Made by a program: the position numbers and the translations under genes. Of a DNA stretch of 64,000 nt, positions 39,630 through 52,374 are shown in pieces. The DNA comes from Meandrina meandrites (taxonomy: Eukaryota > Cnidaria > Anthozoa > Scleractinia > Meandrinidae), in contig OY855913.1 of NCBI GenBank assembly GCA_963693305.1, positions 25,305,114 through 25,369,113 on the forward strand, in the 5' to 3' direction. The notes under the pieces were generated by a model, which was not told the origin of the DNA, did no database searches, and saw nothing but the letters and a program-made list of their open reading frames with translations. The number at the start of each line of letters is the position of its first letter. The first letter of the stretch is position 1.

Positions 39630-40607
39630 AAGCTGTTGCTTGTGTCTTGTGTGTCACTGTTTTTTACTTTATTCCCACCGACTCAAGTTAAATAAAAATT
39701 ACCGAAAGAATGTCGTTCATCGCTCCTAGCAAGAGAGTACTCTCCTACTCCTACCTATTGAGGCAAGAATGAAAACAGAACGGAACAGGCAAATTAAAGT
39801 ATAGGTGGTTTTTTCCCTTTTTCACTTTCGCAAAAATAATAATCATAAACAAATTGCGATGGTTGGGCGATAACATACGAAATATTTTATCGAGATGGCC
39901 TAAAAAAAACATTCAACCTCGAAAAAAAAAAACAGAGAAAACTCGATCTTTACCTCAGAAAGAATTTTTCTCATCACTCGTCACTGCTATCCTTGCTAAC
40001 AATACTATTCCCCGCCTCGGTCCGATAGGTTACAGTTATAAACTTTGTCACGGATGAAAGTCTTTGATAAAATAAACAAGCCACAGGCATTTGAGAAGTT
40101 ACCTGTCTACATTTTTCGAAGAATTTCTTTGAAGGAGTGTGTCTATTTTTGTTTCCGTAAAAGGCTATTAGTCGCACAGAAAAAAATTTAATTTGTCTGA
40201 AGAATTTACGATTTGCGTTGCGAGTCTAATATCGCCTTGGTTTCCAAACTGTGTTGTTTGAGTGACGTTATTTTTTTTATCGCCCGGTGACGTCACGTCA
40301 CGACAAAGTAGCGTTCCAACACGAAACCCTTAACTTGGAGTTTCCATATCTCTGATGATCAAAAAAATACTGGCTTTTGTGCAGGAGCGCTGTTAGATTC
40401 CGCTGTTACAAACAGGTGCGTTAAATTTATATTTTTTATGCTGAATTTTCAGGGATTTTTTAAACTAATTTTTCGCGTTATTTCACGCAATATTGACCGG
40501 CTGTGGTCGACTTCCGCCCTCCCCCAGGACGAGGTCACACAACTGACATGCAAAGTGTGGGTGTTTTGACTCGGTGCGAATAACTGAATGAATGAATGGA
40601 CTGATCG

Positions 40608-43600
40608 ATGGGAGACTCATGGGACATAAACAACTTTAAACAAGCTCTCGTCGCCGAAAAGAGAACAAACTACAAACCCTCCTTTGGCGCTATGAGGCAC
40701 TCGCCAACGAACGAGAGAGGAGTGATAGCCGACGTAAAAGTCATCGATGTTGAGAAGCGAAGAAGTAAAGAACATTCCAACAGCAAGAATTACGTATGAT
40801 TTTACATGTGATTTTCGCCCGGTTTCATTGCCGTTTACTTGCTATTTTATATGCTCTGTACTCCCCAGTGATTTGAAATTAATTTGTGATAGAGAAATTC
40901 CAACTGTTTACATTGTTTTCCTGCGTATCTTCACAGGAATACGTGCTGAAAGTAAAATGGTTGGACGAAAACCAATATTGTATATTTCGCCGCTATAGTA
41001 TGTTCTTCGATCTACAGGTAAGCTGAAGTTTAGGTTAAGCTCGTTTCAAGAGATTATGTCAAGTATTTGGTTTCTCTCGGTTTGTCGGGATCTTTATTTG
41101 TTTTAGAAATTATAACAATTAGCAACTTGCATTCAACTCGCTCCGCGGGGGGAAAATATCAGCTACGTACAGAACAAACTCGCTCGACTACCTCGCGAAA
41201 GGTGCGAAACATAAGCTTACTGTTTGAAAAAGAACTTTCTGGCTAGCTAGAAAGCGCACGTTCTTACACGTACAATGTAATTATTTACTTTTCATAAGCT
41301 TGTCTTAATTGTTTAAAAGATTATCGCTGGGAATGTTTTCCTTTCCATTTTGTTCAAGAGATCGAATATATTAAAAGCGGTTCTTTGATACCCAGCTCGT
41401 TCTAAAAAAGTAGTATTTTAATATGCATCGATATATATGGGACAAAAAATCTCTAAGCGACGCCCACTTGCGAGGCCAGAAAATGTTAGTTATGTCGGAA
41501 GACGTGAAAAAGTTCCGTTCTACGATTGTCATACGAGGAATTATATAAAATAAACTTAATTACGTAAAATTGACTCAATATAAAATTGAGTGCTCAGTAC
41601 TGTTTTTTTTTTTTTGCATGATTAATAATATTCCAGGATGATTATAATGTATAATCTGATCACAGGCGGCCCAGACGTTGTATTTGATTATAAGACAATG
41701 TGTGAGAATACTTTGAAAATTGCTCTAAATAGTACTTGTATGAAAGATTCGAATAAAAATGTCTTACCTTATGTTTATCTTGCGTTATTTTTACATTCCT
41801 GTGGTTCTGGAGTGGGTTTAAAGCCGTTTAGACGAGTTTTTCTTTTTGACGTTGTGCTTCCCCTAAAGAGAAACGAAGGTTCGTTTCTCTTTAGGGGAAG
41901 CACAACGTCAAAAAGAAAAACTCGTCTAAACAGCTTTAAACCCACTCCAGAACCACAGGAATGTAAAAATAACGCAAGATAAACATAAGGTAAGACATTT
42001 TTATTCAAATCTTTCATACAAGTACTATTTAGAGCAATTTTCAAAGTATTCTCATACATTGTCTTATAATCAAATACAACGTCTGGGCCGCCTGTGATCT
42101 GATGCAACAAGTTTGCCAGCTTGTCATTACAGTTCTTCTAAGTGGTTATTAATTTCAATATTGAACCAAGGAACAGCACAGCACAGCATGACCCAACATT
42201 TTGTCAAATTGCCAGCAGTTTGAAAGCCCATTAGATCACAGTACAATTTCATTAAAGCAATTTAGATATTAATTGTAGTTCCAGGAAATATCCCTACTCC
42301 CCCCCCCCCCCCCCCCTTCCCCCTTACAGAAGGGATTGGAAATTCCAAGAAGAGGGGAGAGGGGTCTCAAAAACCCAAAAATGAAGCTAAACTGGAATTT
42401 CCAGAGGGGTGGGGGTCATAAGGCTAGTCCCTTCCATGGAGGGTAGGGATATTTTCTAGAATCCATATGTAATCCACGTAATCCATTCAATTCAAGTATT
42501 TTAGCTAATTGGTTAATATATTTTTCTTTCAATTCGATCCAACTTACAGGCTGGCTTGCGACAACTTTTTCAGGAAAAGCAAAATATTTCGATTCCTGAA
42601 TTGCCTGGTAAGAAGAGACTTTTTTCAATTGATGTTTTTAAGTATTCAAAAAATGAGGTTTCTTGTAAATCTTTTAATTTGAAATATTATGGAGTAGATC
42701 AAACTGTTACGATACAATTATCATTAAAATATAAATATATAGGAGCCAAGATCTTTTTAACCATGACATCGACAGAAAACTTTCTAAAACTAAATTAAGA
42801 AAATTCTTGTTGAACAATAATATAAAGCTGACTGTGTGGGCACATTATCAATATTTTATTGTCAAACCACTCGTTGTCCAAAAAATTATAAAGTCGCTGT
42901 GTGTGTCTGATTTGAGAATGGTCAGAGATAAAATGGTTTCAAACCTTCATTTTTTAGAGCGACACTACTCAAAAGGAAACTTATTCAAAACCCAATTAGG
43001 TTTGATTGGGTTCATGTTGTTTGGCTGCTGCACCAGACATGTGAGAATAAATTGACAGGTTTCTCTTTATTTGCATGATTATATGGGTCATGAGGTTTAG
43101 AGACAGCTGGGGTTCGAGAAAGTATCAGTATTACATGGCAAAGTTTGCACACGAGCCTACCTTGCCAGTCTATCACCAGATTTTTTGGCCATGCTGGGTA
43201 TACAGTATCTTAAATCGTACTTTCAGTTGGTATGCTTCAGAGGCATATCAGCACGCTCATTTGGTCTTGTTCAACTCCATCCCCACAAATACAAACATGG
43301 CCCAACTAAGCTCACCTGATATGCCCCAAAGTGTACTGAAAGGTGCAGTTAGATACTAGGTAATAATTATAATTATTATTAATAAATTATTGTCCTCCCT
43401 CTCTACATCAATAACCAAGAATATTTCATCTGGTTTCACTACTGTAACTATTCTAATTTAAATGTTGATTAAGTTTCAGTTGGCTAAAAAATGTCTTGAT
43501 TATTAGTAACTCAGACTCCCATGTTGTTTATAATAAATAGTTGCTCGCTTTGCTTACGCTGGTGGAATGCTGTTTGGAGCACTGGCAAAGAAACAGTGTA

Positions 43601-46600
43601 AACACATTGAAGAATTCTGCCAGGTATTTTAAATTATATTACTTTATATTTTGAACTCAGCATTAGATTACCGGTAGTTTAATTAAAGTAAATCAATCTT
43701 TGGTTGTCAGGATACAAGAGATTGGTGTGATATCTGTAGATTTTTCCGACCAAATTAAATGTAGATGTAGATGTAGATGTAGTGTTAAGTCTCATTCAGT
43801 CTTTTATTATATCCAAGGTCGAGAAGTAACTAAGTGAAATAATTGTTCCCAAGATTATGTTTTTCTTTATTATTTGTTGGTGGCTTATATAATGCATTGA
43901 TATTGTGAAGAGAAATTGAACATGGATCAAGTTGTTGTAGAGATTATTCATCACTTAATTTCTGTTGCAAATTAATTAAAATATTTCATGTCAAGGATGA
44001 ACTTCAAGATTTTAATTTTCTAATCAATTTTCCAGCGAGTGATCCAGTTGCCACCAGTTGTGTCTCAGTCAGATATTGTTCTGCAGTTCTTCAGCCAGTG
44101 GGGAACTGATGCTTTTGTAAGGAATGATAGTGACAAAGGGTGAGCTTACTATCAATGATAAATTATCACCTAACTGTCTGCACGCAATGCAGGCCTATGA
44201 TGCTAGGTTTTCTAGCTCTTTGCATGCATTGCAAGCCTATGATAATTGATTTTCATCATTGTATTCTCTCTTCACGTACACATTGTGAGCCTGTATGATG
44301 CATGCTTGAAAATCTAGCTCAAATGGATGCATTCCAGGCCTATAATGGAATATATTTAATTAACATATTTCATCACACTACCACCACGGAACTAGTCTTG
44401 GTCACCATTAATAACATTATAAATAATGTTGTCCCTCATTGTTTCTGTTAAATTAGCAAGTTGCAAGCATCTCCTACTGGACGAAATGATGAACAGTTTG
44501 TAGAGAGATATCATTCTGTGGCGGAGTTCTCAGCGTGTGGTAAAGGAGAGATGAGCTTGAGAGAAAATGAGGTTGTGACAGTCATTGAGAAAAATAACAC
44601 AGGTTTGTAGCATGGCTCACTCTCTACCAGTCAGCTACAGTTTGATTTTGCTTTATTTTGCTTTTCTGGTAGTTGCATCCCCGATCCATTCATGTACGTA
44701 CACTGTTATATTTGATAAATTATATAAATGAAGGTGCCATCAGGTGTCATGTCAATTTATAAGAGCATCCCAGCATAAAGCTTATATAAAAGAAGCAAGA
44801 TTATCTGGTCGCCCAAAGGCAAAAGTTAGTCGCCTGAGGCACCCAAGTACCCTTAGAGCACAGCCCTGATTTGGAAAAGAAGAAATCCAGCTGACAAAAT
44901 TAGTTTGTTCCTTAATACATGTAAGCACTTGAATTCAAGAAATGTGATTATCGTGTCTCTTAACAATGTCAATATTTTGGGATAAAAAGTGCAACAGTAG
45001 AAGGAACGTGCATGCAGGAAATTAAAATTGTAATGTATGGGTTTTTAGAAGGATACAGTCAAGGGCAGTTGATGGGGATCAGATCTGGGATTTCCAAAAA
45101 TACTAAGGTTGATCCTGTGAAAAGCATAAACCACGGACAGTAAGACCAAATGGGATTCTGGGTAGACAGCAATGGTTTAAGCTTAGTCATATTCCTTTTA
45201 TTGTTAATCAAGATTATTTTCTTTCTTTGTGAGCCTTACAAGCATAATTTATGCAACCTGTCTTGTTATTAGATGATTTTTTTTCCAACTTCCCAGTAAA
45301 CATTTGGGTTGCATCGTTCCTGGTGTATGGTTTTCAGGGTAAATCAGTTTCTTCAATCACGTGCATAATTAACAAACTTGGGCTCAGTCTTAACTTGAAG
45401 TCATAATTCAGTCTGTTTCCCTCTGTGCTTTAAGGTTGGTGGCTTGTAGAAAATTCAAGAGGTGACCATGGCTTTGCCCCAGCGACATTTCTTGAACCAG
45501 TAGATGCTCGTCAACGGTCAGAAGAGGAAGAATGGAGAGAGATTGAGGATGATGATCGTAAGTTCTGAATTTGTTAAGATGCATGATTTAAAGAAATTAG
45601 TACCAAAATGCAAATTGATCACAATGTAACTAAGTGATGCCCCCCTCCCCTGTTATATGAGGTCAGGTACTTAAAGGTAAGGTGAGTTCAAAACAAGACT
45701 TGTCGTTGCTGGACTGCTTCACTCCAATTACTGTATTGAGAGGGGACTAGGTTAGTTTTCCTTCTATCCCCAGATGGGATGCAATACAAGCTTACTGCAG
45801 GCTATCTGCAGTGTTAAGGCAAATAATAAGAGTCTGCCAGCAGTCCCATTTATTCTTCTCGGTGGTGAAAGCTAGAGACAGTATCTCGCAGGGTTCTCTG
45901 TAAGAATCCTGCAACCGGCAAAATTTGCCATGAGTCGTCCTGGGCCTTCCAGCTGCTACTGTATTCAACAAGAAAAACTTGCCAAGCCACTTAGCCATGA
46001 TACTTCCTTTTTTAGTTTCAAGTTAGCTATGTAATTATTAACAAAAAATTTCCTTTCTCTCTTTGTATTTTTGTGTTGTATTGAAGTTTACAAAGCAAAA
46101 TGGCTGAATTCAGAATGTTTAAATCCAAGATTTCAATGTAATGACCTCAGCATTATCAAAACCCGACTCTGGATAGCCTGCGAATACAGCCGCCTGTCTG
46201 TGCTCCAACCCGCTTGTTGTGTCTCTCACCTCTGAACGCAACTAGTGGATTGAAGCACGAGGAGGTGGCTGTATTCGCAGGCTAGACTGTGGACTGACAC
46301 AGTACAAAGTCATGTATTCCAGAAATAATGATCTTTTTAATTATTGACTGTAAGGTTTTTATTTATCTTATATTTTAGGCTTTTGGATAGCTATTGATTC
46401 GTACACAGCAAAGAGTGACGATGAGCTTACTTACAGAGCTGGTGAGGAAGTTGAAGTTCTGGCAACTAGCAGCTTTGGCTGGTGGAAGATAAGGTAATAC
46501 TATGTACTTTGACAAAGCCTAATTCTTTCATAATTTTTAAAGACCAAAAAGCAATAAGTCTGTTCCAGTCTGAGGGCTAAGCTAAGATGGTTCATCTGTG

Positions 46601-49600
46601 AGTCACATTTTGCAAGTCCTAAACAAAAAAATTAGAGGGAGATAGGGACCTGTAACACATGCAGAGAACGACAAATCAAAGATTTATTTATAACCAGCCT
46701 TCAGTAAAAAAACCTGGCAATAACATGCTTGACGGAACTGAAAGAAATAAAAGTGCTTGTTTTTTCTATTTTGTTTTAGAATTAGAGGTGAGGTTGGCCT
46801 CACACCTGGATCCAATCTGACTCCCAAGCCAAGCGCAGATCCCTTCATGACTGACGAGCAAAGGAAACGGGTCAGTAAAGTTCCATTTCCTGGCAGTATG
46901 CCTCCTCAGTCTTGTTAGTTAATGTCATACCAGTGATTTATATTTAATAATAAATTCCACTCTTGTGACTTTTTCTCACTAGGGGTCCTCGTATTCCAGC
47001 ATCAGTGGTATATATGCAAGTATTAGGTCACCCCCTCCAAGAAGGTAAGGTAGGACTTTTCTACCCCCCCCCCCCCCCTCCCCCCTCCGAATGAGGTGCT
47101 AGTCCATCACAGGGCTAACCCCCATTATTAAATTTACCGATACCCATGATGGCTATTTATACACCTGGACTGAGAAAGGTACTATGCGAGTAAAGTGTCT
47201 TGTCCAAGAACACAATACAGTGAGCCTGGCTAGGGTTCAAAACCTGGACTTTAGCATGTCTGCTAAGTATTAGCCCCCAGCCTCTATACCAGAGAAGTGC
47301 CAACATGTTAATACCTTTAATTGAGTGTTTATAAGTAACAGTGACTGGCCAACTAAGACTGACGTTCCAGGCTTTCATTTCTTCTCTGTCGCTTAATTTT
47401 AGAAACATACCCTTAAAACGCCCATAATATGAAGCAACTCTAATTATTACTATTAATTTAAGACGATTTCTGCTGAACAATCAAGCAATAAAGGCAAAAA
47501 TAAAGATACAAAAAAACCCTGGTAGCATGTTAACAGTTTGAATACAATTAAGAAGAACTTTTCGAAACTTTAGCCCTCAAGCTGACCCTGCGAGAGAAAA
47601 ATGAATTTGAAGTTATCCATATTTTAGTTAAAATGGACGTTTCACATCAGTTCAAAACAAAAACATGCATTTTAAGTATTTTTACAAGGTTTGACATTAA
47701 GTTTCTCGAGAATGCTTTAGAATTTAACCGCGGGGTCACTTATATAAATAAATTACGTGACATGTTTTAAATAGTATACAAAATGTTACTGTTCTTTGAG
47801 TAGTTTTTTGGCAAACAATTTTTGCACTTATTGTTCGAACGTTGAGCGGAAAGTGTTTTAGTTATTTTGTAACAAATTAATCTTTGATTTTCAGAGATTC
47901 CAGTAAAACAAGGAAAAGTGAAGCAAACAACAACGACATTGCAAAGTCAAGGGTTTTACGCTCGCAATCCACGCCTTGTGAGTTTCCTACTTTTCCTGAT
48001 TGCTATGTATTAATTTTTGAATTATTCGAACAATTACCTAGCTCTTGGAACTTGAATGATTGCAATTGTTTGTCGTTTTTGTCGATCGTCAATATCTGCT
48101 GCAGATGAAATATCTCTTTGCATGAGGTACATTAATTTTTATTAATTATTCTTTTTGTTGTTGTTCTCTCTGTGAAGATGCTTTAGAATACGCTACTGTG
48201 GAGATACTTCCAAGCCCTCAAGCAGGAAATAGAATTCCTCAATTTAGTTTTGAAAATTCCAGGTATGAACATAAGATGTTAAGTCTATATTTTGGTCGCT
48301 TACGGAAGGCGGTCACTTGCGGGATGTCAGGCCACGGGGGTCGAAAAATGTACTCATCTTGGACAACCGGTTAGCACTTTTTTCATGCCCTGACTGGCAA
48401 TGGTTCAATGAGAATGCAACAAGTTTTGTTGCTGTGTTTAATTCATTCTACCTTACGAAAACTGTTCGGAGACAAACAGGATAAGTTCATGCATATATAG
48501 CCATTATTAGCAAGAAACGTTTTCCAGGCGACTTTTCAAGATAAAGTAATTAACACGCATTACATTTTCATCACTTTTCAGTGACGGAATTCCTCAATAC
48601 GCCTCCGTTATTCCAAAGCATTTGAGGTAAGGTACCTTTTTTGTTTAGAGCAGTTTCCGAATGAAAAGAAAAAACGCTATGAAGTCTAAGCTAAACTCAA
48701 CACATCTGAGCGATTACAGCAAAGGCAATTAGCCAATTAGCCACCTTCTCTCAAGCAAGGCCAACAGTTTCTTACACATTGAGGTTTCATCTTTGTCAGT
48801 AGCATACATGTTGTATTTTCCTTTGTTGCCACTTACACTGAGAGTGTAGTGAATCGGAATGAGAAATTTTGTGTTTTATTTTTTGTTTTGTTTTAGGCAC
48901 AGATCTCATAGTTTGAGTGAAGATGGGACGGACACCTCAAGGAGACCGGTATGAATCGACTAAAGCAATTCACATGCCATTCACTTGGTTAATTATTAAC
49001 ACGTAAATTAATACAGGTCAATGAACCGCCGTGACGAGTTTGGAAATCATTTTGGCCTTGGTCAAAAAGAAAATCCTGATTTGCTTAAATTTTTGTTGTT
49101 TTATTTTTTTTTTCCACAGAAGCGGAATGGCTGCCCTGACCTCCCGCCCCCTCCTCCCGTGGTGGTATCACACAACTCCCATGGGGGGGAACATGATGAC
49201 CCTGGCTATTCTACAGCGCACGAGTTTAGACAAGCCTTACTGACAAGTACACCAAGAGTACGTTTATTACAAGCTCCAGATGATGGGATCGTCCGGTTTG
49301 GCTCCCGAAAGTATGAGAATGTTCTCAGACCAGACCACCATTTAGCCACTGTAAGTACTGTGCGTGACGTGATCGATGCTTCCTCGCGGGCTGTTGTTGT
49401 TTGAGACGTCACGAAATTCTCGCAAGCATCAGCTTTTCCACTCGCCAGCCGGCTGTTTTTTCGTTTTGGCCTTTTTCCTCTCAAACATCGCACTGCCGTG
49501 GGTACCAGATCATTACATGATTTATGTAACAATAGATCAGTTTCGACAGAAACTGGAACTGCACAGGAAAACCCTCTGAAATCCAGAACACCCACTTTCT

Positions 49601-52283
49601 TTTGTTGCTGGGTTTTGCAGATTATTTGATAGACGTTTCCTGAACTAAAGCGCGGGGTTTGGGTTGGTTGAGGGACGAGGAATGTGAGACAAATGACACT
49701 TCAAGCTGACAGTCGTTATTTCTCTTTGTTTTGTGTTAGCCTGGAGAGCATTATGAAGCCATCACAAACTACGCCCCTCCCGCTGACCGCGCGGAAGACC
49801 TGCCGCTATCAACAGGTGAAACAGTGCGCCTCCTCTCTGAGGACGGTGTCTGGGCTTTCGTCTGCACGGTGGACCCGGCTAAGAGGAGAGGCTGGGTACC
49901 GTCTTCAATGCTGAAGAAGAAAGGAGGGTCACAGCACCCCCATGCCCGTAGGTCGTTGTCTGTTGGTGATATTTCCGACGCATTTCAAGAGGAAGAAGCC
50001 GCGGCCCAGAGGATGACGCCGATCCAGAAGCGGCCTATGCCAACACCCAGGGGTGATCTGGAGCTGAGGAAGGTTCCAGATGATTTGATGGGAGCCCCGA
50101 ACGAAGAAGCGCCACCACTGCCTGGAGCCCCACCAGGCCTTGATAAGAAAATTGGTAAAAAAACCCTCAATAGTTTAACAGCGTAACGCGCCGAGTTATG
50201 TGCCATGTACGCATGTTTTTAATACACCACTCCAGTAGGGTGTCCATCAGGAACATTTTAAAGGAAACATGGCAAAACCTGTTTGACTATCTCAAGTGAT
50301 TGTCTGCTCAGTGCAAACTTTTTCCGCGTGATTTTCCCGCGGTTCCACCAGTTACATATGTTTCCCAGCGATTAGCTCTGAATGATTGTTTTCCCGCGCT
50401 TTAAACGACATGATACATGTTTTCCCGCGCTTACCACGCGATGCATGTTTTTTTCGCGCTTACTACACGTTAAATGTTTTTCTGGGCTTGCTAGTGGATA
50501 TGCGGTGATTAGTTCGTTACGTTGCTTCCAGCGCAATGTTTAGCCCTGAGAATTTTTGACAGTCGTTTCAACCCGCTTGACCACAGAAACGGCAAACCTG
50601 CTGAACCTGTCTAAGTTTAGATTGCTCTGTTTTCAGGAAAAATAAATGAGCACTACTTTGCGCGGGAAGACTTCACAACAAAAAATCCCAATTGTATTTC
50701 CGTACGCAAGGCAGAGGTGGGTCAGCTGCTGGAAATGCAAGCCTCGGGATGGTGGAAGATGAGTGTCGAGGGCGTGGTCGGGTGGACGCCCGGTGACTTC
50801 TGGGAACTGCTACAGGTCGAGGTAATATTACAATATTGGTCTTGATTAACCTTATTTGTATTTCAAATGTGTTTGAGAAGAAGAGAGGCGAATTGAAACT
50901 ACGGGGGGACGTCTATAGAGGCTTTCGTGGAGAGGAGCTTCGTAGATAAGGGATTAAAACAAGATTGCTTTTTAGAGGAACTTGCTTGAAGAGGGAGTGA
51001 ATAGAGATGGGAAGAGGTTTGTTTCGATGGAAGAACCTTTGATCAGTGAAGACATGTGGAGCAAATCCTTACTCTATGCAAAATGTAGTGGAGAGCCTTA
51101 CTTTTTCGGAATTAGGTAGTCATTTAAAAAAATTCTTTTTCTATGTTTACAGGAAGAGACTCCTAATAGTAATCAAAGGGAAAGGATAAGTTCTTTTGGT
51201 AAGTCATGTTTTAAGTCAGAAATTCGGGATAACAACTTTTTCGATGTTGTAAGTGTTTGATATTCAATACGTTACAAGGCTTAAGATCAATTCAGTCTTG
51301 TTTGTGTTATCGTAGGAGACGAGTTATGGTATTACGGAAAAATGTCGCGACAGAAGTGCGAGGAACTTATGCTGAGGGTAAGGATCCGACTTCAGTTTGG
51401 TCTTATTTTTAGAGAGGAAGTTGATTTAGGGGCAGGAACCGCGGTTTTGATTTGGCTGAACGTTAATACATAACTAATATCACGGAAATGCGTCATCGAT
51501 GTAGATGTTGTTTTATTTGTCGTTTACAAGGTGCCAAGAGGTTATTTAAGAGCAGTTTTTACTTTAGGTTAGAAGTATTTCGCATTTGCTTTGCATTTGG
51601 GTTTGCATTACTACGTTGTTGTTGTTTTTTTTTTTTACAACAGAATGCCAAAGAACTCGATTACTTGATAAGAGAGAGCACTCAAAAGGTAAGTAAATAT
51701 ACAGATTGAGACTTTTTACAACGCACGATCGGAAAATTTACAGCTCTCATTAATGATGGCCATAACTTCTTTTAGTGTTCGTTTTGAGAAATAGCGATAC
51801 AAGTAGAAATACTCCTGGTCTCCTGGTCCTGGCCGGAAAACGGGATAAGCTCCGGCCTGATTGGTCACTTAACCATACCAAAATATATCCTCTAATTGAT
51901 GAGTTCCTTTATTCTCATCCCATGTCTGCTTGACAATACTCTTGTGAATTAGGGTTAAGCTAATTCATTTTATTTTATTTTTTCAGTTTGCTTCATTCGT
52001 GCTCTCGGTCAAGTACGGTGGAAAGTATGTATTGATTCCCTTTTTTTTCTCTCAGATTATTAATAGAACTCGCTTCCTTTTTGCATACTCGTAACGGTAT
52101 TTCTTTTCAAATTTCAGGATCCGTCATTTTCCGATAGAGCTCACACCAAGCGGGCGTTACGTGATCGGCAAGCACGCGTTTGACGGGCTGACGGAAATCG
52201 TGACGTTTTACAAGACACACGCGTTGTTTTACACGCAAAACAAGGAGCCAGTGAGCCTGGGTGAATCGTTCCGTGGAATGTAG
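40608..52283 (+). CDS. PX-SH3-SH3-SH3-SH3-SH2 adaptor, Tks/p47phox-like with Nck-like SH2
   Basis: Exons: 40608-40793, 40937-41017, 42550-42607, 43541-43623, 44036-44139, 44457-44602, 45435-45557, 46379-46493, 46780-46870, 46983-47044, 47895-47977, 48178-48262, 48582-48626, 48897-48948, 49120-49350, 49740-50154, 50637-50821, 51153-51198, 51316-51377, 51644-51688, 51987-52024, 52118-52283 (TAG): 833 residues. PX ~47-165 (DVKVIDVEKRR, phosphoinositide-binding FRRYSMFFDLQ). SH3-1 ~184-243 (GEMSLRENEVVTV, WWLVEN). SH3-2 ~262-315 (AIDSYTAKSDDELTY). Linker with YxxV/I motifs and a PPPPP stretch. SH3-3 ~518-575 (AITNYAPP). SH3-4 ~657-713 (HYFAREDF, GWWKM). SH2 ~733-827 (WYYGKMSRQKCEEL, YLIRES with the phosphotyrosine-binding Arg ~761, ending in a YKTHALFYTQN segment reminiscent of Nck). 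The front fits SH3PXD2/NCF1 proteins, which organise NADPH oxidase and podosomes; vertebrate members lack SH2. The acceptor at 43540 is the least secure junction. Confidence 0.88.
41658..42099. repeat. 442-base near-perfect palindrome
   Basis: Two ~221-base arms meet at 41878/41879 (AAACGAAGGTTCGTTT) with only a few mismatches. The ends are GATCACAGGCGGCCCAGACG and its complement. Open frames run through the centre on both strands because the arms are complementary. Lies in the PX intron 41018-42549. Confidence 0.85.
42278..42464. repeat. Snap-back element, ATATCCATACC family, copy 4
   Basis: GTTCCAGGAAATATCCCTAC pairs with GTAGGGATATTTTCTAGAAT; interior C-run and AGAAGGGATTGGAAATTCC as in the other copies. 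It ends 85 bases before a PX exon. Confidence 0.6.
43760..43785. repeat. (GATGTA)n microsatellite
   Basis: Four copies of GTAGAT-type hexamer in an intron of the adaptor gene. Confidence 0.7.
44762..44875 (-). repeat. Interspersed repeat, copy B (inverted relative to copy A)
   Basis: CAAAAGTTAGTCGCCTGAGG is the exact complement of the core at 27306-27420, and similarity extends on both sides. Intronic in the PX-SH3-SH2 gene. Confidence 0.5.
46174..46284. repeat. TAGCCTGCG-family hairpin element
   Basis: TAGCCTGCGAATACAGCCGC pairs with GTGGCTGTATTCGCAGGCTA; loop of about 70 bases containing CTCCAACCCGC. Intronic in the adaptor gene. Confidence 0.65.
47068..47290 (-). mobile_element. Diverged copy of the tRNA-derived SINE
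   Basis: Shares with 9526-9811, in the same order, the stretches GCTAGTCCATCACAGGG, TATTTATACACCTGG, AGTAAAGTGTCTTG and a decayed B box. The poly-C run beside it may mark insertion or slippage. Located in an intron of the PX-SH3-SH2 gene. Confidence 0.55.
50322..50490. repeat. TTTTCCCGCG minisatellite, second array
   Basis: About five degenerate units of ATGTTTTCCCGCGCTTACCA type in the intron 50155-50636. This is the complement of the array at 8572-8982. Confidence 0.65.
51791..51880 (+). mobile_element. SINE tail fragment
   Basis: AGTAGAAATACTCCTGG and CGGGATAAGCTCCGGCCTGA match the SINE tail in plus orientation. It sits in the intron between the two middle SH2 exons of the PX-SH3-SH2 gene. 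Confidence 0.45.
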
Positions 52284-52374
52284 CTCGTCTGCCCAATGAT
52301 ATAAAGCTCTAACGTAGACATTCTTTTGGCTCGTCGCGCAGTCTTCGAGATGGGCAAAAATGTCTTTGTCACGC

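Larger units (their letters stand above)
34891..40607. other. Intergenic stretch between Piwi and the adaptor gene, mostly repeats
   Basis: Contains the hairpin elements listed separately, long C- and G-runs and AT-rich DNA. The open frames are short and have no phase-compatible splice partners. The promoters of the adaptor gene must lie near its right end but no core element is clear. Confidence 0.5.

Noticed and set aside
41638..42110. Two ~110-codon frames on opposite strands with near-identical peptides
   Set aside because: Both arise from the palindrome; complementary arms automatically mirror the frame. No start context or splice support.
42556..43359. Open frames between PX exons
   Set aside because: AT-rich intron read-through and unrelated short frames; the exon boundaries explain the coding part.
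40608..52283. Calling the adaptor plain NCF1 (p47phox) or SH3PXD2A/B
   Set aside because: Four SH3 domains and an SH2 do not fit NCF1, and SH2 is absent from vertebrate SH3PXD2 proteins, so no symbol was given.
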